A stretch of 64,000 nt of DNA from Vibrio penaeicida. GTDB taxonomy: Bacteria; Pseudomonadota; Gammaproteobacteria; Enterobacterales; Vibrionaceae. Positions 1-9,472 of this stretch are shown here, piece after piece. Positions within the stretch are counted from its first letter, which is position 1. Every line of letters starts with the position of its first letter. The translations under genes were made by a program, and so were the position numbers. Below the pieces are notes generated by a model. That model ran no database searches, was not told the origin of the DNA, and saw nothing but the letters and a program-made list of their open reading frames with translations. The stretch is taken from the NCBI RefSeq assembly GCF_030689305.1, contig NZ_JAUYVM010000007.1, positions 1 through 64,000 on the forward strand. Direction: 5' to 3'.

Positions 1-70
1 TAGTTCAGTTGGTTAGAATACCGGCCTGTCACGCCGGGGGTCGCGGGTTCGAGTCCCGTCCACTCCGCCA
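1..70 (+). tRNA. tRNA-Asp (GTC), 5' end cut by window
   Basis: The D-loop region, the anticodon stem with loop CTGTCAC (anticodon GTC at 28-30), the T arm and the encoded CCA at 68-70 are all visible. The first few acceptor-stem bases lie before the window. GTC reads Asp codons. A terminator hairpin follows directly at 82-109. Confidence 0.95.
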
Positions 71-81
71 TTTATTTAAGA

Positions 82-109
82 AACCTCAGCAGAAATGTTG
101 AGGTTTTTT
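82..109 (+). terminator. Rho-independent terminator of tRNA-Asp
   Basis: Stem AACCTCAGC (82-90) pairs with GTTGAGGTT (97-105) with one G-T wobble, followed by a T run. Copies of the same hairpin recur at 195-220 and 306-331 in the repeat units. Confidence 0.85.
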
Positions 110-194
110 GCGTTTAGGAAAGACATATTCGACCTACGGTCGAACGAGCCCCGGTCGTGTGCGACCCCAGCCACTCCGCCATTTATTTAAGAAG

Positions 195-220
195 CCTCAG
201 CAGAAATGCTGAGGTTTTTT
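195..220 (+). terminator. second copy of the tRNA terminator hairpin
   Basis: Stem CCTCAGC (195-201) / GCTGAGG (208-214) then six T. Relative to the first copy the arm now forms a perfect G-C pair where the first has a wobble, which suggests the hairpin has been maintained rather than simply decaying. Confidence 0.7.
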
Positions 221-607
221 GCGTTCTAGGAAGATATATTCGACCTACGGTCGAACGAGTCCCGGTCGTGTGCGACCCCAACCACTCCGCCATTTATTTA
301 AGAAACCTCAGTAGAGATTCTGAGATTTTTTGCGTTTAAAGACAATACATTCGACTTTCGGTGAAGGAATAGTTGTGTGCGAACCTGGTCACTCACCTCT
401 ATTCAAAAGCACTCAGTAGCAATACTAAGATTTTCTTCGTTTGAAGGGGTTATTCGGCCTGCGGACGAATGGATTGTAACTACTTGCTGTCTCTAGCTCT
501 TAATAATAAGGAGCGTTCGTAGAGTGTGTTGTCGGAAGGGCTGAATTTGATAGCGGAAAGAGTAGGGTTTGGGGTCGCAGATGAGAAGGTGGATAGAGCG
601 ATAGTTA

Positions 608-638
608 GAAAAAAAACCAGCGACTTATCGCTGGCTTT
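608..638 (-). terminator. terminator of the hemCDXY operon
   Basis: Stem CCAGCGA (617-623) / TCGCTGG (628-634). Read on the minus strand it is followed by eight T residues, 25-50 bases after the hemY stop. Confidence 0.85.
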
Positions 639-662
639 AAGAATACGAATCAGATGTGTAGA

Positions 663-1847
663 TTAAGACTTATTGTCTATCAACGAAAGTGCCTTACGAG
701 AGACGTCTCCAGCAGCTTGCGTTAGTTGTTGCTTCTCTAAAACGTCTGCCAGATAAGCGTAATCTGAAATGTCTTGTCGTAATTTCAGTGCTTGCTCGAA
801 GTGGTGCTGTGCCTCAGACCAGTTTTCTTGACGCATCAGTAACTGAGCAAGTGTACTGTGGACAATAGCGCTTTCACCATCCTTTTGAAGTGCTCCTTGA
901 AGAAGAACAACAGCGGGGTGCAGGTCTGGTAAGTTCATTTCAGAGATAAGTGAATAGAGTTTGTCGTCTGGTTGCTTTTTCAATCTATCCCGTACGATGA
1001 TATAGGCTTGTGAATCGGCTTTACGCTCGATCAGTTGCTCTAATAGGCAATGGACAAGCGTTTCGTCTTGGCGAGCCTTTTTAGGCAGCCCATTCCAGTA
1101 GGCAAGTAAGCCTTCGCTGCCTTTTTGTTGGGCAACGTCGGCAAGTAACCCGCATTGCGCTTTCAACATCAACGAGTCATGCTCTAATGGATCAATGAGC
1201 TTAGCTTTCTTTAGTTGTGGTAATAGATCAATTGTGTTCTGCCACAGTGCCAGTTCTTCATAAACGGTTTTAAGAAGTTCTACCACAATTGGATTGCCAG
1301 TGTAGCTATCACGCAAAGCATGCAGGGTGTCTAAAGCCAACTCATACTGAGAGTCTCTTACCAGTTGCTTCGCTCTTGTCAGCTCTACAGCGAGATCTGA
1401 GTTTTCTTGTTTTGAAGCTAATCCTAAGTAGTGATCGCGTTTACTCTTGTCACCAAGCCCTTGCGCGGCTTCTGAAGCAACGAGATAACAAAGCATTGGC
1501 ATGTCATGATGATTTGCCCAGCGTGTGACCTTTTTCTCTGCTCCTTTCCAATCACCTTCTAAAAGCATAATGATGCCTTCGTTTGTATAGCGACGAGCTC
1601 GTTTCATCTTGCGTACGCTAAACCAATTCCAAGTTGCGCTGCTGGTATAAAGGAGTTTCTTAATGAGGTACTCCAAACCAAATAGCGCAGCAAGAATACC
1701 GATGATAAAAATTACCAGTGTTGTCACGCTCATTTCTATTGTTTTATCGGCAATAGAAATTAAGACATACCCTTGCTGACCAGAAAACTGAGTACCTGCG
1801 TAGAGACCTATTCCTAGAAATACGAACAGAAAAATTGCACGAATCAT
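663..1847 (-). CDS. hemY: HemY, haem biosynthesis-associated TPR membrane protein
   Basis: 394 residues, the usual HemY length. Two N-terminal membrane segments (about 2-18 and 40-63) are followed by a long helical domain of TPR-like repeats that should face the cytoplasm or periplasmic side as in the family. The ATG overlaps the hemX stop (ATGA), so the two are translationally coupled. It is the last gene of hemCDXY and is followed by a strong terminator. The precise role of HemY in the late haem pathway is not settled; it is not the protoporphyrinogen oxidase called HemY in Bacillus. Confidence 0.93.
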   Translation of the reverse strand: MIRAIFLFVFLGIGLYAGTQFSGQQGYVLISIADKTIEMSVTTLVIFIIGILAALFGLEYLIKKLLYTSSATWNWFSVRKMKRARRYTNEGIIMLLEGDWKGAEKKVTRWANHHDMPMLCYLVASEAAQGLGDKSKRDHYLGLASKQENSDLAVELTRAKQLVRDSQYELALDTLHALRDSYTGNPIVVELLKTVYEELALWQNTIDLLPQLKKAKLIDPLEHDSLMLKAQCGLLADVAQQKGSEGLLAYWNGLPKKARQDETLVHCLLEQLIERKADSQAYIIVRDRLKKQPDDKLYSLISEMNLPDLHPAVVLLQGALQKDGESAIVHSTLAQLLMRQENWSEAQHHFEQALKLRQDISDYAYLADVLEKQQLTQAAGDVSRKALSLIDNKS

Positions 1848-3031
1848 TTAGCCTCCTCCGTAATAATGGTGGTCATCTCTCGGCGCAAGCGCTCTGAAAT
1901 GACGTCAGAAAGGAGTTCCTGTGTCTCCAGTTTTACTGGGTAATTTACTTGGATGTTTTGTTTACCCAACGCAGCTATACGTTGGTTAAATTTCTGAACA
2001 GCAGGATCATCCAAATTAAAGAATAGCGTGGACCACTCATGAGCGACTTTAAGTGCCGTGGAGAAAACTTCTCCTTGTTCGGTGTATACGCCTTTCATCG
2101 CTGTTTCTAGCTTCGCCTTAATGTTCTCACGCAAGTAGAAATGCTGTTCAGGTGACAGAAGGGGGATAACGTTGCCATCTCGAGTACGGAAGGTAATGAA
2201 TTGCTCAGAAAACTCGCCTAAGGACGTTTTTAAGTTTTGCTGCCAGTCATTGATATCGGTTGAGACTTCTTGTTGCTCAACTACTGGGGCTTCGGGAAGA
2301 ATGGCATTAGCGAGAGGTAAACCATCGACTTGAAGCTGCAAGCTCGTTAATGCAATGACTAAGCCGTCTCGGTCGATTAATGGCAGTGAGCGTAAATTGG
2401 TGATGTCATTGGCCATCGCTCTTCTTAAAGGAACCAAGCTAGGGTCATTAAGCGCTGCAATGCGCTGGTCTGCACTTTCCATCAGTTTGGTAGCGCTAAC
2501 AATATCGTGCTCTAAAAACAACTTTCTACCTGCCAGTTTCACCAAATAATCGGACTCGGCTAGCAGCCAGTCATTTGGACGACGTCCTTTTACATCGGCT
2601 AAGGCGAGTTGAAGGCTTTCGATGCTCTTTTGTTGTTGCTCAAGCTCTACTTTTGTGCGGTTAACCGTGTCACGGTTGAGAGCGGCTGTTTCGCTTTGAA
2701 CGGAATCCAACTCTTGAGCTAGGTTCGTTTGGGTTGCTTTAAATTGCGCTTTTAGCTTGGCTATTTCTTGTTCTTGCTGCTGTGTCTTTTGCTGAATAAG
2801 ATAGGTAAGTCCGCCTCCAAATATAAGCGAAAGAATGATCGCAATCGTACCAAGCTTGACGCCTCTCTTGCCCTGTTTTTCTTCAAACTTAACAGGCTCA
2901 TGTTCTTTGACTTGAGGTTTGTCGGCTTCTTTGTTTTGCGAAGGTTCAGTTACCGTTTCCGTCGGTTCTGTTGTCTCTTCTTTTGTTTCTTCAGGTTCAA
3001 TGTGCTCGTTGTTGTTTTTTTTACTTACCAT
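1844..3031 (-). CDS. hemX: HemX family membrane protein
   Basis: 395 residues. A Glu/Lys/Thr-rich cytoplasmic tail (1-55) precedes one membrane helix (about 59-79), a Gln/Glu coiled coil (about 81-150) and a large helical domain. This layout matches enterobacterial HemX, often annotated as uroporphyrinogen-III C-methyltransferase, but no SAM-dependent methyltransferase motifs are visible, so that label is doubtful. It sits 14 bases after hemD and overlaps hemY by 4 bases. Confidence 0.92.
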   Translation of the reverse strand: MVSKKNNNEHIEPEETKEETTEPTETVTEPSQNKEADKPQVKEHEPVKFEEKQGKRGVKLGTIAIILSLIFGGGLTYLIQQKTQQQEQEIAKLKAQFKATQTNLAQELDSVQSETAALNRDTVNRTKVELEQQQKSIESLQLALADVKGRRPNDWLLAESDYLVKLAGRKLFLEHDIVSATKLMESADQRIAALNDPSLVPLRRAMANDITNLRSLPLIDRDGLVIALTSLQLQVDGLPLANAILPEAPVVEQQEVSTDINDWQQNLKTSLGEFSEQFITFRTRDGNVIPLLSPEQHFYLRENIKAKLETAMKGVYTEQGEVFSTALKVAHEWSTLFFNLDDPAVQKFNQRIAALGKQNIQVNYPVKLETQELLSDVISERLRREMTTIITEEAK

Positions 3032-3045
3032 GCTCTTGTCCTGTT

Positions 3046-3777
3046 TTATTTCTTGCTAACTGCATTCAGCAAGTCCGAATTTGCTGCGCTGCCTGTATTC
3101 ACGATATTTTGATATCCCAGCTCTCCGGCGAGAATAGCTATCCGTTGGCTTGGCACTAAAAGGCTTAAAGTATGTAGCCAATCTTTTTGAATTTTCGACA
3201 TTGACTGCTCTAGGTAGCTGAGTTGTTCGCTACTCGTGAGAATCAAAGTATCAACATTGCGGCTACGCCAATATTGAATAGAATCTTCCGAATTAAATGG
3301 AATTGGGTGTCGCTGATAAACTTCTGCATATTCGACACTCGCATTCTTATTCCACAGCGATTCAAAAATCAACTCCCTGCCACTGTTCCCCCTCAAAATC
3401 ACTATAGAAAGCTGAGAAACGTTTTGTAATTGAGGCAATTGCAGAAAGTGTTCACTATCGCTGATTGTCGGATAGTGTACTTTTTGTTGGGTCGCTTTGC
3501 CTAATTTGTATGCGGTTTTTTGACCAATGGCAAGGTATGACGCGCTTGCAGGCCACTTGGCTTGCTGTTCTTTGAGTATTTTTTGAGTGTAATGAACGGC
3601 GTGTTGGCTGACGGCGATAACAATGTCGGCGTTGTGAAGCTTACTAGGTAGTGATTGGATATCGTTAGAGGATTGGAACTGAATGAGCGGGTGATGTATG
3701 GCATCAGCGTGCTGCGCTTGAATCGCTTCACACAACTCGATGCCATTTTGTCCCGGCCGGGTGACTAATACCGCCAT
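3046..3777 (-). CDS. hemD: uroporphyrinogen-III synthase
   Basis: 243 residues, typical for HemD. It opens with the family's VTRP-like strand (VLVTRPGQNG) and has the two-domain alternating alpha/beta pattern. Sequence conservation in this family is low, so the call relies mainly on length, the N-terminus and position between hemC (9-base gap) and hemX. It cyclises hydroxymethylbilane with inversion of ring D to give uroporphyrinogen III, the branch point to haem, sirohaem and cobalamin. Confidence 0.93.
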   Translation of the reverse strand: MAVLVTRPGQNGIELCEAIQAQHADAIHHPLIQFQSSNDIQSLPSKLHNADIVIAVSQHAVHYTQKILKEQQAKWPASASYLAIGQKTAYKLGKATQQKVHYPTISDSEHFLQLPQLQNVSQLSIVILRGNSGRELIFESLWNKNASVEYAEVYQRHPIPFNSEDSIQYWRSRNVDTLILTSSEQLSYLEQSMSKIQKDWLHTLSLLVPSQRIAILAGELGYQNIVNTGSAANSDLLNAVSKK

Positions 3778-3786
3778 AAAGCCGAC

Positions 3787-4725
3787 TTATTCATGATCCT
3801 GATATAGGCGCTCCAGAATATCTTTTGCACCTTGGTCAAGAAGTTGATTCGCTAGGGTGACACCCAGCTCATGCGCTTTAACGACGGGGCCTTTAATTTC
3901 TCCGCGCACGACTTTGGAACCATCGGGTTCACCAACAAGCGCTCTCAGCCAGATCTCATCACCATTGATAAGGGAGTAGCTACCAATTGGGACCTGACAC
4001 CCACCTTCGAGAGTTAAGTTCATTGCACGCTCTGCGGCAACTCTATTCGCCGTTTCCGGATGATTTAAAGGCTCCAATAATTTAATTAGGCGTTCGTCGT
4101 CTAGTCGGCACTCGATACCCACAGCTCCCTGTCCAACCGCCGGAAGTGATTGTTCTGGTTCAATGACACTGCTTATGCGCTCTTCCAATTTCAGACGCTT
4201 TAACCCCGCCGCTGCGAGAATGATTGCATCGTATTCTCCCGCATCTAGCTTGCCTAATCGAGTTCCGACATTACCGCGAAGCTCTTTGATATGGAGGTCT
4301 GGTCTGTATTCTTTCAACTGACATTGACGGCGTAAACTGCAAGTTCCAACGACAGCGCCTTGCGGTAGGTCGTCAATGGAAGCGAATGTGTTGGATACGA
4401 AAGCATCACGTGGATCTTCTCGTTCGCAAATTGTTACCAGCCCCAAGCCTTCAGGAAAATCTACTGGGACGTCTTTCATCGAGTGAACAGCGAGGTCGGC
4501 ACGACCTTCTAGCATCGCCACTTCGAGCTCTTTGACGAATAACCCTTTACCACCCACCTTTGCAAGAGGGGTGTCCAAGATAATGTCTCCCTTGGTAACC
4601 ATGGTTACCAACTCAACGTCTAAACCTGGGTGTGCCGCTTGCAAAGAATCTTTGACGAAATGTGCCTGCCAAAGGGCAAGTGGACTTTTTCTCGTTGCGA
4701 TGCGAATGGGAGCTCTTTCGGACAT
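3787..4725 (-). CDS. hemC: porphobilinogen deaminase (hydroxymethylbilane synthase)
   Basis: Polymerises four porphobilinogen molecules into hydroxymethylbilane. The start is taken at the ATG beginning [20 protein letters not shown], which has a GGAA element upstream; the open frame extends 14 codons further with no better signal. In this 312-residue form the dipyrromethane-cofactor cysteine is C243 (GGCQVPIG), the catalytic aspartate is D85 (KDVPVDF), and the Arg-rich pocket (CSLRRQ, GNVGTR) is intact. First gene of hemCDXY, divergent from cyaA. Confidence 0.97.
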   Translation of the reverse strand: MSERAPIRIATRKSPLALWQAHFVKDSLQAAHPGLDVELVTMVTKGDIILDTPLAKVGGKGLFVKELEVAMLEGRADLAVHSMKDVPVDFPEGLGLVTICEREDPRDAFVSNTFASIDDLPQGAVVGTCSLRRQCQLKEYRPDLHIKELRGNVGTRLGKLDAGEYDAIILAAAGLKRLKLEERISSVIEPEQSLPAVGQGAVGIECRLDDERLIKLLEPLNHPETANRVAAERAMNLTLEGGCQVPIGSYSLINGDEIWLRALVGEPDGSKVVRGEIKGPVVKAHELGVTLANQLLDQGAKDILERLYQDHE

Positions 4726-4844
4726 AATGTTTCCATATAGGTCAATCGGATGCGCTAATCCTACCACTGTGCTTAGTAAAGTATTACTGTTTCGTCACAC
4801 CTATAGTCTGTGTGGCTATCGATCTCGATATTAAGAAAAATATA

Positions 4845-4860
4845 TGTGATCGGGATCTCA
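4845..4860. promoter_or_regulatory. CRP-like site
   Basis: TGTGA-TCGGGA-TCTCA matches the consensus TGTGA-N6-TCACA at nine of ten defined bases. It lies about 120 bases before hemC and 215 before cyaA. Binding is inferred only. Confidence 0.5.
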
Positions 4861-4989
4861 AATGTTCTTAGGTCTATTATTACTATATGGTAGAAGGGAT
4901 GACACTTAATGCGGCAGGGCAATATGTAGGAAAAGGAAGAAAGCAGGAGTTCAGGATATACGCTTATTCTTTACCCTTGAACATTAAAG

Positions 4990-5005
4990 TGTTAAATTGA
5001 TCACG
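4990..5005. promoter_or_regulatory. CRP-like site in the cyaA promoter
   Basis: TGTTA-AATTGA-TCACG matches eight of ten consensus bases and sits about 72 bases before the TTG start, near where CRP represses the E. coli cyaA promoter. Feedback by cAMP-CRP is therefore plausible. Confidence 0.45.
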
Positions 5006-5076
5006 TTTTTGTGGCGGTTGTGAATGCACTTTGAACAAAAACATCAATTTAACTTACATATCAAGGAATCACCCCC

Positions 5077-7605
5077 TTGCAGGCATTTACCGAAACTCTT
5101 GTTCACAGATTGGATTTGTTGAATCAGCAGCGTATTGATCGAGCATTGGCTCTGATGGAAACGCAAAGTCAACGCGTATTCCATTTACTGCCTGCTCTCC
5201 TTCACTTCAATCATCCGTCCATTCCTGGTTATCTCGAAAGTCACGTTCCCTATGGCATTTTGGGCTTCTCATTAAATCAAACACAGCAGCAGTTTGTTGA
5301 TGATACTGAGCTGACGCTAGGCGAATCGTTGGAAACATCGAACGATCCTGGAATTTTAGCGCTCTATACCATGGGCAGTACGTCCTCTATTGGACAGAGT
5401 ACATCTAGCGATTTGGATGTCTGGGTATGTGTATCGCCATCGATGCCCAAACACGACAGAGATAATTTGACCAATAAGTGTTTATTGATCACCGATTGGG
5501 CAAAAAACTTAGGCGTAGAAGCCAACTTTTTTCTGATGGATGAAGAGCGTTTTCGAAGCAATCGTTCGGAAGAGATGACAGGGGACAATTGTGGTTCCTC
5601 GCAACACTTGTTGTTGCTTGATGAGTTTTACCGTTCTGCTGTAAGACTGGCTGGGCAAAGATTACTTTGGCAAGTAGTGCCTCCAGAAATGGAGGAAGCG
5701 TATGATGATTACGTTGAGAAGCTCGTCGAAAATGGTGAGATAGATCGTAATGAGTGGATCGATTTTGGTCAGCTCGATCGCATTCCAGCTGAAGAATATT
5801 TTGGCTCCAATTTGTGGCAGTTATACAAAAGTATCGATTCGCCGTATAAATCGGTTTTAAAAGCGATTCTTCTGGAAGCCTATTCTTGGGAATACCCTGC
5901 TACTCGACTTCTTTGTATTGACTCTAAGCGTCGATTCTTTTCTCATGAGCCCGATCTCTACGGAATGGATGCGTATTATCTGATGCTTGAGAAAGTCACG
6001 CGCTATCTAGAGCGAGTGAATGATCAACGTCGTTTAGACTTGGTTCGTCGTTGTTTTTATTTGAAAACTCACGAGAAGCTATCACGTGAACCCGGAGTAG
6101 GGTCGGTCGCATGGCGACGTGAAGCTTTGGGCGACATGGTGAAGCGTTGGCAGTGGTCAGACAGTGTAGTTGAAGAGCTGGACGATCGCCGTAATTGGAA
6201 AGTCGAGCAAGTGAAAGTGGTTCACCACGAATTACTGGATGCTCTGATGCTGAGCTACCGCAACTTAATTCAGTTTGCGCGTCGAAATGACATTACTTCA
6301 GCCATCAGCCCCCAAGACATCAGCATACTTGCGCGTAAGCTTTACGCTGCTTTTGAGGTGTTACCTGGAAAGGTTACCTTACTCAATCCTCAGATTTCTC
6401 CTGATTTGCACGAATCTGATTTGAGTTTTATACAAGTATCACCTGGTCGAACGAACAAACAGGGTTGGTATCTTTATAAACAGCCTTTAGAACCAAGTGC
6501 CATCATTGGTCAAAAATACCTAGAACATAATGAATACCTGAGTAAGTTGGTCGCGTGGTCTTTCTTTAATGGCTTGATTACCGAGTCGACACGTTTGCAC
6601 TCCGTAGTGCGAGAAGCGGAATTGGATATCGACAAGTTTTACCAAATGGTCAGTGACTTGCGTAACACGTTTTCGCTGCACAAACGTCGTCCTACAATGG
6701 AAGCGCTAGGTAGCCCTTGTGAAATTAGCCAACTTGCCATGTTCATCAATTTTGAAAACGATCCTACTGTTGAATTGAAGGGTAAATCACTCAAAGTTGA
6801 CTTGAAAGATATCGATATTTTCAGTTTTGGAGAGGAGCACCGAAGCTTAGTCGGCAGTGTGGATTTGGTATATCGCAATTCATGGCATGAAGTGCGAACG
6901 CTACATTTTACGGGTGAAACTGCAATACTGGACGCTTTAAAAACCGTCTTAGGAAAAATGCACCAAGATGCGTTGCCGCCAGAATCGGTCGACGTATTTT
7001 GTTATAGCAAAAATTTGCGGGGTGTTATGCGTAACATGGTGTACCAACTTTTGGCTGAGTGCATTGAATTACGTTTGAAGCCAGTTGAGCAAGAGAAACG
7101 TCGCCGTTTTAAAGCCATTCGAATCGGCGAACAAATGTATGGGTTGTTTTTTGAGCGCCGTGGCGTTTCAGTTCAGAAGCTTGAAAATTCTGTTGATTTC
7201 TACAGCAGTATTTCGACCAATAAACTGAAAGGTTCGCCGTTGATGATGCTCGACAAAGAGCAGGATTATCAGATGCCAGATGTCGTCGATAGTTTTGCCA
7301 GCGAGGGCTTGATTCAGTTTTTCTTCGAAGACACAGTTAAAGGTTTTAATATCTATGTGTTGGATGAAGCGAACCGAGTGGAAGTTTATCACCAGTTTAG
7401 CGGTGACAAAGACGAGATGATCAGTAACGTTAACCGCTTCTATACGTCAAATCAGGATGAACTCGAAATTAGCGCCAAGTTTATCAACTTTAACTTGCCT
7501 CAGTATTATCAAATCATCAATCCTGAAGATGGTGACCCTTACGTTGTGCCTTATCGCAGCGACTCTTCACCACAGAATCGTTCGAATAATGCAGTGAATG
7601 CATGA
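5077..7605 (+). CDS. cyaA: class I adenylate cyclase
   Basis: 842 residues, the same size as enterobacterial CyaA. The N-terminal nucleotidyltransferase half contains GSTSS (100-104) with the downstream acidic pair D112 and D114 in DLDVWV. The C-terminal half is the regulatory region that responds to the glucose PTS. Translation starts at TTG with AAGGA nine bases before it; E. coli cyaA also uses TTG, which limits synthesis of a toxic product. Makes cAMP for CRP. Closed by a strong terminator at 7629-7656. Confidence 0.97.
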   Translation: MQAFTETLVHRLDLLNQQRIDRALALMETQSQRVFHLLPALLHFNHPSIPGYLESHVPYGILGFSLNQTQQQFVDDTELTLGESLETSNDPGILALYTMGSTSSIGQSTSSDLDVWVCVSPSMPKHDRDNLTNKCLLITDWAKNLGVEANFFLMDEERFRSNRSEEMTGDNCGSSQHLLLLDEFYRSAVRLAGQRLLWQVVPPEMEEAYDDYVEKLVENGEIDRNEWIDFGQLDRIPAEEYFGSNLWQLYKSIDSPYKSVLKAILLEAYSWEYPATRLLCIDSKRRFFSHEPDLYGMDAYYLMLEKVTRYLERVNDQRRLDLVRRCFYLKTHEKLSREPGVGSVAWRREALGDMVKRWQWSDSVVEELDDRRNWKVEQVKVVHHELLDALMLSYRNLIQFARRNDITSAISPQDISILARKLYAAFEVLPGKVTLLNPQISPDLHESDLSFIQVSPGRTNKQGWYLYKQPLEPSAIIGQKYLEHNEYLSKLVAWSFFNGLITESTRLHSVVREAELDIDKFYQMVSDLRNTFSLHKRRPTMEALGSPCEISQLAMFINFENDPTVELKGKSLKVDLKDIDIFSFGEEHRSLVGSVDLVYRNSWHEVRTLHFTGETAILDALKTVLGKMHQDALPPESVDVFCYSKNLRGVMRNMVYQLLAECIELRLKPVEQEKRRRFKAIRIGEQMYGLFFERRGVSVQKLENSVDFYSSISTNKLKGSPLMMLDKEQDYQMPDVVDSFASEGLIQFFFEDTVKGFNIYVLDEANRVEVYHQFSGDKDEMISNVNRFYTSNQDELEISAKFINFNLPQYYQIINPEDGDPYVVPYRSDSSPQNRSNNAVNA

Positions 7606-7628
7606 AAGAATGAGTTTCCTCAGATCTT

Positions 7629-7656
7629 AAAAAGGAGCGCCTAGCGCTCCTTTTTT
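7629..7656 (+). terminator. bidirectional terminator between cyaA and cyaY
   Basis: A 12-bp perfect stem, AAAAAGGAGCGC (7629-7640) / GCGCTCCTTTTT (7644-7655), with a 3-base loop, flanked by A and T runs, so it can serve both convergent genes. Confidence 0.92.
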
Positions 7657-7675
7657 GCATTGCTCATACTTGGGT

Positions 7676-7990
7676 TTATACCCAATCTATAGATTCTTGT
7701 GCGTGCTTTTCACACTCTTTTTTTACCATGGCGATCAGCTCAATACCTGTTTTCGAGCAAATCCATTCACTACCTTGTAGTTTGAAGTGGAAGCCGCCCG
7801 ATTTTGAGGCTAGCCAAATCTCGTGCATAGGCTCTTGTCGGTTGATGATTATCTGAGAGCGGTTTTCAAATTCTAGGGTCATGACGTTACCCGACGTTTC
7901 ATAATCGATGTCCGCGCCTGAATCATCTATGGCTTCTTCGATAGTTTGCAGCTGCTGATCCACTAATTGATGAAATTCAGTATCGTTCAT
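7676..7990 (-). CDS. cyaY: CyaY, bacterial frataxin
   Basis: 104 residues with the frataxin fold pattern: an acidic first helix (Glu/Asp-rich, about 17-31) used for iron binding, then beta strands and the conserved EIWLASKSGGFHF segment (about 57-70) and a C-terminal helix. Modulates IscS-dependent Fe-S cluster assembly. It is convergent with cyaA and divergent from lptM/lysA, the usual gammaproteobacterial order. Confidence 0.96.
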   Translation of the reverse strand: MNDTEFHQLVDQQLQTIEEAIDDSGADIDYETSGNVMTLEFENRSQIIINRQEPMHEIWLASKSGGFHFKLQGSEWICSKTGIELIAMVKKECEKHAQESIDWV

Positions 7991-8065
7991 CTCTTATATC
8001 CTATTGCTTTTCCTGAGTGTGGTGCGATTATAGGGGGCATTGAATTATTTATCACGAATTGCAGC

Positions 8066-8182
8066 ATGAAAAAGTCAATCACGGCACTTTTAATGTTTGT
8101 GGTACTCGGTATCGCCGGGTGTGGACAGACTGGAGCGCTTTACTTACCAAGTGACTCCGAGCAAAACGAACAAACGCAATAG
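8066..8182 (+). CDS. lptM: LptM (YifL) small LPS-transport lipoprotein
   Basis: 38 residues. A lipoprotein signal ends in LGIAGC with the acylated cysteine at C19, followed by GQTGALYLP, the conserved segment by which LptM assists disulfide maturation of LptD. The start is taken at the ATG of MKKS; 33 codons upstream in frame look spurious because they cross the cyaY promoter. Lies 26 bases before lysA, as yifL does in E. coli relatives. Confidence 0.9.
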   Translation: MKKSITALLMFVVLGIAGCGQTGALYLPSDSEQNEQTQ

Positions 8183-8208
8183 CAATAAAAGAATACAGGG
8201 ATACAACA

Positions 8209-9462
8209 TTGGATTACTTTAATTATCAGGATGATGGTCAGCTTTGGGCTGAGGACGTCTCATTAACTGAACTGGCGAATCAATATGGAACGCCATTATA
8301 CGTATACTCACGTGCAACGTTGGAACGCCATTGGAACGCGTTTGATAAATCAGTGGGCGATCATCCCCACCTAGTGTGTTATGCCGTGAAAGCAAACTCC
8401 AACTTAGGTGTGCTGAACGTATTGGCTAGACTGGGTTCTGGTTTTGATATTGTATCTCGTGGCGAACTAGAGCGTGTTATCGCAGCTGGTGGCGATCCTG
8501 CCAAAATTGTTTTTTCTGGTGTGGGTAAAACCGCGGACGAAATGCGCCGTGCATTGCAGCTGAATATCAAATGTTTCAATGTCGAGTCAGAACCAGAGCT
8601 AGAGCTACTCAATAAGGTAGCGAAAGAGCTGGGTGTTGTGGCACCAATCTCATTGCGAATTAATCCCGATGTAGACGCCAATACTCACCCATACATTTCT
8701 ACAGGTTTGCTAGAAAACAAATTTGGTATTGCCTTCGATCAAGCGTTGCGCGTTTACAAGTTTGCTCAAACGCTAGATAGCCTAGATATTCAAGGTATTG
8801 ATTGTCATATCGGTTCCCAGCTAACGGATATCGAACCTTTTATCGACGCAGTCGATCGTTTACTTGGATTGATTGATCAGCTAAAAGCAGAAGGAATTGA
8901 AGTGAAGCACCTTGATGTGGGTGGTGGCTTAGGCGTGGTATACAAAGATGAATTACCACCAGAGCCTTCTGATTACGCCAAAGCATTGTTAGGCAGGTTA
9001 ACTAACCACTCTGACTTGGAACTGATTTTCGAACCAGGTCGTGCGATTGCAGCAAATACTGGTGTATTGCTGACGCAAGTCGAATTCCTAAAACATACCG
9101 AACACAAAAACTTTGCGATTATTGATGCTGCAATGAACGACTTGATTCGCCCAGCGTTATATCAAGCATGGCAAGACATTGTGCCAGTTGTACCGCGTGA
9201 GGGTGAGGCAACCAACTATGATTTGGTTGGTCCGATTTGCGAGACTGGTGACTTCTTAGGTAAAGACCGAGCTTTGGTTCTAGAGCAAGGTGACTTGCTT
9301 GCGGTTCGCAGTGCTGGCGCTTACGCATTCGTGATGTCTTCTAACTACAACACACGTGCACGAGCTGCGGAAGTTATGGTTGATGGCAAACAAAGCCACT
9401 TAGTTCGTCAACGTGAAGAGTTGAGCAGCTTGTGGGAACTGGAACAAGTGTTACCGGAGTAA
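8209..9462 (+). CDS. lysA: diaminopimelate decarboxylase
   Basis: 417 residues. Converts meso-diaminopimelate to lysine with PLP. The PLP lysine is K61 in YAVKAN, and the glycine-rich phosphate loop (DVGGGLGV), EPGR and CETGDFLG (substrate cysteine) motifs are all present. The start codon is TTG: no ATG lies near the conserved N-terminus. It forms an operon with dapF 10 bases downstream, so lysine synthesis and the preceding epimerisation are co-expressed. Confidence 0.97.
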   Translation: MDYFNYQDDGQLWAEDVSLTELANQYGTPLYVYSRATLERHWNAFDKSVGDHPHLVCYAVKANSNLGVLNVLARLGSGFDIVSRGELERVIAAGGDPAKIVFSGVGKTADEMRRALQLNIKCFNVESEPELELLNKVAKELGVVAPISLRINPDVDANTHPYISTGLLENKFGIAFDQALRVYKFAQTLDSLDIQGIDCHIGSQLTDIEPFIDAVDRLLGLIDQLKAEGIEVKHLDVGGGLGVVYKDELPPEPSDYAKALLGRLTNHSDLELIFEPGRAIAANTGVLLTQVEFLKHTEHKNFAIIDAAMNDLIRPALYQAWQDIVPVVPREGEATNYDLVGPICETGDFLGKDRALVLEQGDLLAVRSAGAYAFVMSSNYNTRARAAEVMVDGKQSHLVRQREELSSLWELEQVLPE

Positions 9463-9472
9463 TGTAAAACAC

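Larger units (their letters stand above)
71..470 (+). repeat. tandem ~111-bp repeats of tRNA 3' end plus terminator, decaying rightwards
   Basis: Units run 71-181 and 182-292 (both 111 bp, nearly identical), then 293-about 404 (diverged) and a remnant to about 470. Each unit has a spacer, a Rho-independent hairpin with a T run, the palindrome TTCGACC-TAC-GGTCGAA (128-144 and 239-255; imperfect copy near 452-470), a second small hairpin GGTCG-TGTG-CGACC, and then CCACTCCGCCA, the 3' end of tRNA-Asp. The bases CGAGTCCCG in unit 2 also match the tRNA T arm, so the units look like tRNA-Asp gene remnants. Short open frames inside are artefacts of the repeat. Confidence 0.85.
4726..5076. promoter_or_regulatory. 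hemC-cyaA divergent control region
   Basis: A 351-base gene-free region between divergent hemC and cyaA. It holds two CRP-like sites (4845-4860 and 4990-5005) and the AAGGA ribosome binding site of cyaA (5063-5067). No open frame or RNA gene is apparent. Confidence 0.7.

Noticed and set aside
157..339. 60-codon frame with internally repeated peptide after tRNA-Asp
   Set aside because: It reads through the tRNA 3'-end/terminator repeats; the peptide repeat is just the DNA repeat translated, and there is no RBS.
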